Source: Ophiosphaerella korrae
Taxonomy: Eukaryota > Ascomycota > Dothideomycetes > Pleosporales > Phaeosphaeriaceae
Assembly (NCBI GenBank): GCA_028456385.1
Contig: JALNQF010000148.1
Location: 1-64,000, forward strand
DNA: 64,000 nt
Direction of reading: 5' to 3'
Under the pieces are notes generated by a model. It saw nothing but the letters and a program-made list of their open reading frames with translations, made no database searches and was not told the origin of the DNA. Each line of letters starts with the position of its first letter. Position 1 is the first letter of the stretch. Below are positions 57,029 through 64,000 of the stretch, piece by piece. Position numbers and translations under genes: made by a program.

Positions 57029-58860
57029 ATGGAGATCTCAATATCGGGTCCTCGAATTTCAAGTGCAGCAATTTTGGCTGTTCTGGCCTATGGGTTGTCG
57101 CGTATCGTAATAGTTGTATACCACACTTTTAAAGCGCAAAAATGGGTCGCACAGCTGCGCGAAGCTGGTTTTGTACGTATCTCGAATTCTCCTCTATAGA
57201 AAAGATTACTAAACATAATCTAGCCGATGCCAAAGCACACCGCAGTTATGGGCCACCTCACTCTTATCGGAGATGCCTTTCTCGCTCTGCCACCCAACTG
57301 CTCCCCTGACATTGCGACTTCAAATGTAGCAAAGGAGTTCAAGGACGGCCTCTTCTACCTCGACCTCATGCCTTTTGAAAGAGTGAACTTAATCGTTACG
57401 TCGGTGAATGCGGCGGCGCAGCTGCAGAGGCATTCCGAACTCATGAAGCCGAAAGGTGTGAATGCGGTGATTGATACGCTTTGTGGTGGTCATAACCTCC
57501 TCACCATGCCGGAGGCCGAATGGAAGCCCTGGAGAACGACATTCAATCGCGCCTTTAGCGACGTGAACATTCGAAAATTGGCGCCCATGATCGCAGGCGA
57601 AGTTGAGAAGTTCTGTTCTCTTCTATCAGAGCAGGCAAGGACAGGGAGCCGGCAGAAGCTCGAAGACTTAATCGGGAAGCTTACCGTCAGTATCATCGTA
57701 TCTATGGCCATGTTCGTCTTTCTTCTTCCCAAGAGTACGCGATTGCGTTGCTTGTTTGCTTGCTTGTCCGGGTAGATCAGACCACTGACATATATCAACA
57801 ACCATGTAGGGGTCCTGAGTTCCACTCTCCTGAAAACGATGACCGCATGACAGCGATGCTGAAGCGTCAACTAAATTGGACCACTTTCTCTGACGCCGGA
57901 CACCCTCTGAGACAATTGAATCCCATTCGCCCGTTTATCCTGTGGCTCAACAAACGACGAATGCACAACTTCATTGGGCCCGAAATCGACAGGCAATACA
58001 CCCAAATCCAGAAAAGCATCCACTCCCCAGAATCCAAGTCAATTATTTCGCTTGCCTTGGAAGAATACACCGCATCCGCGAAAAGAGAAGGCAAATCCGT
58101 ACCCCAAAAGCTCGACAGTGCATTCAAAGCTACTCTTGTCGCACAGGCCGTGATCCTCCTCGTTGCAGGACAAGATCCAATAAGCTCTTCCCTGGTATTC
58201 TGTCTACACCTTTTGTACACGCACAAAGCGGCTTTATTCAAGCTACACAGTGAGCTCGATAAAGTGTTTGGCACAAATATCTCGCCATCGCACATCGCCA
58301 CGCTCATAGAGCAGGGTGCACAGCGACTCAACAGTATTCCATTCACTATGGCCATCATAAAAGAGACTTTGCGGCTCTACCCGCCCGTCAGCATCGTTCG
58401 GGAAGGCCATCCAGGCCTCACGCTCACCGATGACGCAGGCACCGTGTTTCCGACCGAGGGCTGCAAGATCTGGGTGCTTCATAGTAGAATTCAGCGGAAT
58501 CCAAAGTACTTCGTCGATCCTCATGTTTTCCTCCCTGAGAGATGGCTAGCGGAGCCGGGTGATGCGCTCTACTCGCCCAAGGGGGCGTGGAGACCATTTG
58601 AGTATGGACCTAGAACCTGCATGGGGCAATCGCTTGCGCTTCTAGAGATGAAGATTTTGGTGATAATGCTTGCAAGAAGCTTTGAGATTGAGGCTGCGTA
58701 TGGCGAGGAGGAGGCGATAGGAATGGGGGACAGTGACGACAGTGGCTGTGGCGATGGTTGGAGGCGTGAGAGGGCGCCGTATCCGACATTTGGACAGGGC
58801 TTGGCCACGAGGCCTAATGAAGGATATCCATTTGTTGTCAGAACTGCAGGTTGCCAGTAA
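57029..58860 (+). CDS. Cytochrome P450 monooxygenase (about 560 aa)
   Basis: Model join(57029..57172, 57224..57711, 57810..58860). The introns are gtacgt...ctag (51 bp) and gttcgt...ctgac...gtag (98 bp); the total of 1683 nt is in frame. The N-terminal membrane anchor is ISSAAILAVLAYGLSRIVIV, the hinge PMPKHTAVMGHL, helix C EWKPWRTTFNRAFS, ExxR KETLRLYPP, and the haem loop FEYGPRTCMGQ with the Cys ligand. The I-helix reads LLVAGQDPISSSLVF: the usual AGxDT has Pro where the conserved oxygen-activating Thr sits. ER-bound and needs a P450 reductase. The acidic insertion near the end (EEEAIGMGDSDDSG) is unusual. It lies next to a broken paralogue, a 3-beta-HSD-like gene and a transporter, so a role in a steroid/terpenoid or detoxification cluster is inferred. 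Confidence 0.85.
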
Positions 58861-59118
58861 AGAAGCAACCTCTGTATGACGTAATTGCACTATCACAGAA
58901 TTCATTCCACTCCCCCTTGAGAGGTATTTGATAACTAAGCCTTCCTGATAAATAAGCGAGTCAATTATAAAATAGGTGGAAGAAGTTGCGAAGAAACTTT
59001 CGGTGATTCTAGAGGCGATTATCGATTTTAGGTTGCATTTTACCTACAGCACCAGACACACCAAGGTTAGCAGCCGCCTCGCGCATCCACGTTCGCGTCG
59101 GACACGGAAGTTTGTACC

Positions 59119-59292
59119 ATGAGCCAAGAGTCTCAGACGACTTTGAATGGCTCCAATGTATTGGGTATTTTTGAGGAATCCGACAGCTCGATAGAGACCA
59201 TTGCAGACCAAGGACCCGCAGCGGAGCAGTCTAACAAGCGCAAGCGACGCAGCACCAACGCGGAGAGCGACGCGCGGCTACGCGCAGATTGA
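59119..59292 (+). CDS. Small ORF (57 aa), possible N-terminal fragment
   Basis: MSQESQTTLNGSNVLGIFEE, then a basic end (SNKRKRRSTNAESDARLRAD) and TGA. Ser-rich acidic N-termini followed by a basic stretch occur at the start of fungal hAT-type transposases, but nothing downstream supports that. It may be a truncated gene. Confidence 0.3.
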   Translation: MSQESQTTLNGSNVLGIFEESDSSIETIADQGPAAEQSNKRKRRSTNAESDARLRAD

Positions 59293-59497
59293 TCTGGTAC
59301 ACCCTCTATGCCTGACGATATTCTCCTTATTCGTGTCTAACGATTTCGGCGTCTGGAAAGGAGCATGGGGGGGGATCGAGGGGAGCGCGAAGTTGGCGGG
59401 TAGCATCGCTTCGAGACACATCGCCAGAGGGTGGAAAACGAGTACTATGTCATCGATTTCTGAATGGATTAGCAATGCAAGACAATACCACTAGTGG

Positions 59498-60571
59498 CTA
59501 TCTATCGTCGTCTGAGGAAAGGTCCGAAATCTCGGACTCCTCGTCCGACACTTCGTCCTCGATAGCCTCGCCGTCGTCGTCCCACTCCGCATCCTCACTC
59601 AATGTGACATTTCTGCCAGTCAAGACATCGAACACCCGCATTTCAATACTCGGAAGCGCATGCGTCAATATCCTCACTATTTTTGGGGCTGCCATCTGTG
59701 CCACAAGAACTTGCGCCTGCTTCTCCATATCCGCTTTCAGTTGAAGGAACACCCCAAGGGAGGAACCGCAACGTGTGGCATGCGCCGCCGAGGTGGTTAG
59801 GGGTAACTCGTTGGATAGACTAAGGTTGATAAGCACCTCGTTCAAACGTAGATTAGTGCTATGTTGTCGGGGTTTTAGAACATCGGCACAGATACTGCGC
59901 ATGCGCAGTCGCAAACGTTGTAGTGTAGTAAGAAGAGCGGCGATACTCGTGCAGACATGGAATCCTTCACTATGCTCTTGGCTTTGATGCGGTATAAGTC
60001 GAGTACCGCATAGATCTAGTTCTAGACTAGTTAGGTTGCTGGCTGATAAGAAGGCGCGTATTGTGGATAGAAAAAGGTAGTCGCGGCGTTCTAGAAGACG
60101 AAGTAGCGGATGCAGTTCACTGGTGGCTTGGATGCGTAGGATGCGCAGTTTCCGTGATTGTTTGATGATGGTGGCAAGATAGAGGAGATGGTTGTTCAGC
60201 TCTGTTGTCCAGGCTGCGCGCACTGCGCGTCCATGAGCGCCATTCCAAGTTGACGCGTTTAGTACATTTGCGGCCTGCGAATCGTGTCGAGACAGCGGAA
60301 TAGAGTGCCAGTCTTCAAAGCCCTTCAAATCCAGGTCCAGGGTTTCCACGCTCTCTTTGACTAGAGGTAGACTTGATTCCACATACGGAGAAGACAGCAA
60401 GCGTCGTAATGTCTTCTGAGTAACGTAAAAATCCCGGAAGCACGCGGTATGGGCAAATTTGCTCCACTGCTTACAGACTGTGAGGCGTGACAGGTCCGAG
60501 CGGAAATAGGACGAGCCGACATAATCGAAAATTTGAATTAGGGTTTCGGGGGGAAGTTGGAGGAGTGACAT
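59498..60571 (-). CDS. F-box-like protein with acidic C-terminus (357 aa)
   Basis: Single exon with ATG at 60,571. The first 45 residues are an F-box (LPPETLIQIFDYVGSSYFRS then CKQWSKFAHTA), the Skp1-binding motif of SCF ubiquitin ligases. The middle contains leucine-rich, repeat-like helices (LRILRIQATSELHPLLRLLE; SNLTSLELDLCGTRL) that probably form the substrate-binding part. The last 35 residues are strongly acidic (EDEVSDEESEISDLSSDDDR). Intact and of ordinary composition; it is transcribed away from the minisatellite that lies about 100 bp upstream of its start. Confidence 0.75.
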   Translation of the reverse strand: MSLLQLPPETLIQIFDYVGSSYFRSDLSRLTVCKQWSKFAHTACFRDFYVTQKTLRRLLSSPYVESSLPLVKESVETLDLDLKGFEDWHSIPLSRHDSQAANVLNASTWNGAHGRAVRAAWTTELNNHLLYLATIIKQSRKLRILRIQATSELHPLLRLLERRDYLFLSTIRAFLSASNLTSLELDLCGTRLIPHQSQEHSEGFHVCTSIAALLTTLQRLRLRMRSICADVLKPRQHSTNLRLNEVLINLSLSNELPLTTSAAHATRCGSSLGVFLQLKADMEKQAQVLVAQMAAPKIVRILTHALPSIEMRVFDVLTGRNVTLSEDAEWDDDGEAIEDEVSDEESEISDLSSDDDR

Positions 60572-60674
60572 GGTGCGTTGTGCGAGCTAAGTAATGGAGA
60601 CTGTGCCGGTGTATCTGAATCAAGAGGCATGGAAGAGTGGCTTTTATTTGCAAGTAGGAGGGCTGATTCAAGGC

Positions 60675-60835
60675 CGGCTGTGTGTTGAGTGTGTGTGTCG
60701 AGTGTGTGTGTGTCGAGTGTGTGTGTGTCGAGTGTGTGTGTGTCGAGTGTGTGTGTGTCGAGTGTGTGTGTGTCGAGTGTGTGTGTGTCGAGTGTGTGTG
60801 TGTCGAGTGTGTGTGTGTCGAGTGTGTGTGTCAAG
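60675..60835. repeat. 15-bp minisatellite, about 10 units
   Basis: Unit cgagtgtgtgtgtgt (GT-rich with one CGA per unit), nearly perfect. Because the unit is five codons, open frames run through it on both strands (VCVEC/HTLDT repeats). It lies in the promoter region of the F-box-like gene. Confidence 0.9.
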
Positions 60836-61583
60836 TGGGATTGATTGATCCTGACGAAACGTTAGTCTTTATCTCAGCGAGCTCAGACGGCTTGGCCCTT
60901 TGAGCCCTGCCACCGTTCAAGGCTACGCCATGAACGGCCTAGCCCATTCACGTGCTAGGATTGCAACCAATCAGCTTGCAAGCAGGGTCCAATCTCATCT
61001 AGTATAGAGAGACTGTGTTTTTCATCACGCAACGTGTCGCGATTGTCTGCAAACCCTGCGACCGCATTTGTTTTGCCTCTCCTCGCAATCAATTAGCTTT
61101 TTAGAGCATAAACCGCGAAAAAATGACCCAGGGCGTCGCGTCATCGCCACATCCCCGACCAAGCACCGATACGTCAGACAAGATGGGCACGGGACTGGCG
61201 TGGCCGGGGTTTACCCCAGCTAAACTGCTTCTGTGCTAGTCCCGACTCCGCGTCAGCCGAGTCTCCATCCGGTTTGGCGTCTGAGCCTGCTGAGACAAGA
61301 CAAACCCCACGCTTCTCCCGCATCCACCTCACCCATGCTGCAAACCGACCTGACGCGCCTAGCCTGCTGTTGCCTACCTGGCCTTCCTCAGTCGCGTGGC
61401 TGCTACATCGATGTGCCTGGCATCTGATGCATGTGGTTCTAGTCCGCCTACTGCTAGAACGGCCCGCTGTCGCGACCGCTTTGTTTAGTTTCCCTTCAAC
61501 ACCGCTGGCCCGCTCCCCTCGCCGCTCTTCCTCTTCGCTCTGCGCATCCGAGGCTTCTTTTCCGAGCGCCAGCTTCTATTTGA
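60836..61583. other. Intergenic and 5' leader region
   Basis: No gene recognised. Open frames at 61,233-61,621 overlap the start of the kinase gene in another frame and lack motifs. Confidence 0.4.
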
Positions 61584-62867
61584 ATGCTGCCAACATCGAG
61601 CACCATGGCAAGACCAAGTGAAGATTGGTCAGGCTTTGCTGGCCTAAGTCCAGAGTCAGACAAATATAAGCGAATCAAGCTCATACTGTCTTCAGCAAAC
61701 TTTAAGCATCTGAAGAAGTGCGCATTAGACTCGAGGCGCAGACATCAAATGGACCCACCTCCCGATATTGACTGCAGCATAAACCTAACCCAATTTGCAA
61801 CGGGTTTCAACAACCTGGTTCTTGAACTCGCATTTTCTGACAACATCTATTGGATTGCTCGGATTCCGTATCGCACTATCGATGACAACACTAAGACCTC
61901 GTTGCTGAGCGAGATAGCCACCATGAACATCGTCCGCCAACGTACAAGTATCCCTATACCTCGTATTTTTGAATTTGAGATGTCCATAGAGGAACCATTT
62001 GGATACCTGTATATTTTGATGGAGTACTTAGGTGGCCGTAAACTGGATGATGGATTAGCGAAATCGATACCTCAGCAATATTATACTAAGGTAGCCAAAC
62101 AGTTTGCAAATGTGTTTGCAGAACTTCAAAACCTAACCTTTAGCCGCATTGGACGACTTTGGTGTGGAGAGACTGCAGATCAGCCTGTCGAAATTATTCC
62201 TATGGCGTGGCATCATTCGCCTGGCCCTTTAGAAACGTCGCTAGAATATTTTTACAACCAACGACAAGGGGAAAACCAAGAAATCGTCGCCTTGCACCCA
62301 AACAATGCAGACTGGCTTACGGCATGTTGGGTGCTAAAAACAGCTCTAGCCCTCACCGTCATTGAAGATAGAGTCCGAGGCCCATTTCCACTGTGTCATC
62401 TTGACCTCCATTTCGGTAACCTTCTTTTCGATGACAAATACAATTTGACTGGAGTTATTGATTGGAGCAACGCGCAGGCGGCCCCAATCGAACAGTTGTC
62501 TGTCTGTCCAGAGCTGGTCATTTTCCCTGGGCTATCTGAGGAGAAGAATCGACCGATCGTGGAGTTCAAGAAGCTCGTTATACAGTTTGTAAAGGAAATG
62601 GAGAATGAGAAAGCGAAAGAGGAAGAGAAGAGGAAAGGGAAGACGCCGCCCTTGGATCAGCAGCAGGGGAACATGAAGCAGAGTCAGCATCTTACACCAC
62701 TTTCCACCTACATGGCCTCTCAAAGTGCCGAACTCATGCATCGTCAGTACATGGCTTCACCTAAGGGAAGCCTTTGGGCTGCAAAGAGGGTTGCGAAACT
62801 CATGTACGGGGAGCATATTACTTGGGAACAGCTTAGAAAGGTATATGGTTGCATGCAGCTTCTCTAG
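61584..62867 (+). CDS. APH-type phosphotransferase-family protein (427 aa)
   Basis: Uninterrupted frame; ATG at 61,584, or MARPSEDWSGF from 61,605. Kinase-like fold: a glycine-poor N-lobe (NLVLELAFSDNIYWIARI), hinge YILMEYLGGRKL, catalytic loop CHLDLHFGNLLFDD (HxDxxxxN), and metal-binding VIDWSNAQAAP (IDW). Members resemble aminoglycoside/choline kinases; in fungi the substrates are mostly unknown. A charged, Glu/Lys-rich insertion (ENEKAKEEEKRKGKT) follows the kinase core. Only distantly similar to the broken copy at 20,752-21,639, so not a recent duplicate. Confidence 0.8.
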   Translation: MLPTSSTMARPSEDWSGFAGLSPESDKYKRIKLILSSANFKHLKKCALDSRRRHQMDPPPDIDCSINLTQFATGFNNLVLELAFSDNIYWIARIPYRTIDDNTKTSLLSEIATMNIVRQRTSIPIPRIFEFEMSIEEPFGYLYILMEYLGGRKLDDGLAKSIPQQYYTKVAKQFANVFAELQNLTFSRIGRLWCGETADQPVEIIPMAWHHSPGPLETSLEYFYNQRQGENQEIVALHPNNADWLTACWVLKTALALTVIEDRVRGPFPLCHLDLHFGNLLFDDKYNLTGVIDWSNAQAAPIEQLSVCPELVIFPGLSEEKNRPIVEFKKLVIQFVKEMENEKAKEEEKRKGKTPPLDQQQGNMKQSQHLTPLSTYMASQSAELMHRQYMASPKGSLWAAKRVAKLMYGEHITWEQLRKVYGCMQLL

Positions 62868-63608
62868 GGCTAGTGAGATACCCTCACACTCTTCGTAGCA
62901 AACTCTTATCTCACAATGTCCGCTCTCTACGATTGGTTGCTTGTCTGCTGTCGTTTCCGCTCATACCTCCTAGGGAAAGACAACCTTGGAAGCTAACAAG
63001 CTTGATCGGCTTTCTTCTAAACTACTTGTTTCCTTTCTTTTCCATCTTGGAGATAATACATGACTTTTCTGAATACGAGATCAACATCGATGTTATTCAT
63101 CAGGGGAATAGACTGCAATTGGTTGCTGAAACCATTCTGAGACCATACCTGAAAATCAGGTCCTGTATATGAGAGTTGGTCCCATCCGATTCGGCAAATA
63201 TCGAACGTAAATAGGTGATTAGATCAGAAACCCTCAATCTTCATATTGAGACTGGAAGTCCGCCGATGTTCATTAAACACGGTTACAACGCTCCGGCCCC
63301 TGGGAAGGCCTGCCGCAACCTTCTCGATAGAATGGGCAGTGGCAGTGGCATAAATCACCGTTAATGTACTCTTGTTTGTTCTCACGCTAGACTCCAAGGC
63401 ACCATTTACAGTGTTCGCAATCAATATGATGAACGAGTGTATGATACGTTAAGCTACAAATACCCGCCTCTGCCGTTTCGCACTGGGGAAAGTTGAACAA
63501 TGCTACACAGTATTCCAGAGATAGATCCGATATTGTACTGCTGAGAATGCTGCTGATACCAAGCACTCTAAATAAGATCAGCCCAAAAAAATGCATGCAT
63601 CGAAACAA
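62868..63608. other. No gene recognised
   Basis: 3' flanks of two convergent genes. Short frames only. Confidence 0.4.
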
Positions 63609-64000
63609 TTATGCCACCGTTCTCTGCTCGCCCTTGTCCCTATCCCCATCAGTAGTTGCTTTTCCGAATGCAAGACTGTTGCCTTGCACTCTATTAATTA
63701 GTAGTCAGTTCCATATATCGAACGGCAATTTGTAAGGACTGGAGAGGCCGGAATAGGGAGCGAACTTACTAGGAACAGTTAGCGGTTCTATAGTACGGGC
63801 AGTCCGAATTGGTGCACTCCAGATCATCGTTTGCCGTGCTACCGTATTCGTTGCAATAACTCCCAGGCATGAGGCTCTGATTCTGCCAACACGCCATGGC
63901 CCTTTGTACGGCCAACATGCCCTTCGAACTCATCTCAGACACCTCTGAAGTGGGATAGCATCCAGAGGACGACATGGGTGTGTGACGGGTTGGAGACGGC
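63609..64000 (-). CDS. Partial cysteine-containing protein, 3' end (runs off the window)
   Basis: The minus strand from the window edge reads in frame through PTRHTPMSSSGCYPTSEVSE ... SYCNEYGSTANDDLECTNSD, CPYYRTANCS. A GTAAGT donor at 63,769 follows, then a 94-bp intron ending caacag, and a last exon 63,609-63,675 (LAFGKATTDGDRDKGEQRTV, stop). Six Cys lie in the visible part, spaced as in a small secreted or wall-associated domain, but the N-terminus and any signal peptide are outside the window. I do not recognise the family. Confidence 0.45.

Noticed and set aside
60675..60848. Cys-rich VCVEC repeat frames as a metallothionein-like protein
   Set aside because: Open frames are forced by the 15-bp repeat unit on both strands; no flanking coding sequence.

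Overview
The window looks like a filamentous ascomycete (Pezizomycotina; Dothideomycete-like gene content is my inference). Evidence: short 41-103 bp introns with GT...CTAAC/CTGAC...AG signals, RIP-type AT-rich decayed retrotransposons, fungal NLR (STAND) genes, a Pth11-type rhodopsin-domain protein, a bZIP factor, P450s and a PDR-type ABC transporter.

Layout. 1-11,880 is an AT-rich block of two Ty3/Gypsy elements, both read on the minus strand, depleted in CpA/TpG as expected for repeat-induced point mutation. 11.9-20.7 kb mixes an unknown gene, repeat fragments (Cys-rich gag-like copies, CCHC-knuckle copies) and a minus-strand gene whose 3' half is built of tandemly duplicated exon-intron units. 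20.7-28.8 kb holds a broken APH-type kinase, two small basic proteins (one with an AT-hook), and a divergent pair: a Helo-like protein with a two-repeat HET-s-like C-terminal motif next to a NACHT-WD40 NLR with eight near-identical WD40 repeats and one premature stop. 28.8-46 kb is a graveyard of gene pieces (hydroxymethylbilane synthase, a predicted membrane protein N-terminus, lipase-like NLR N-domain, retroelement protease and integrase, HET/WD40 NLR, luciferase-like domain, protein kinase), interspersed with a dispersed repeat present in six copies, two inverted 214-bp solo LTRs and fold-back elements. 46-58.9 kb resembles a small secondary-metabolism or detoxification cluster: PDR transporter (broken, with an internal 200-bp inversion), rhodopsin-domain membrane protein, 3-beta-HSD/ERG26-like reductase (late stop), P450 (broken), P450 (intact). 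59-64 kb has an F-box-like gene, a 15-bp minisatellite, an intact APH-type kinase and the edge of a cysteine-containing gene.

How they fit. The most interesting unit is the Helo-like/NLR pair, with the architecture of an amyloid-signalling cell-death module, beside two further NLR-related ruins (lipase-like domain; HET plus WD40). This suggests an incompatibility or immunity island decaying among repeats. Many lesions are single-base changes in homopolymers, so some 'pseudogenes' could be assembly errors; the inversion, internal deletion and truncations cannot be. All exon joins were worked out by eye from splice signals and frame and are not transcript-supported.
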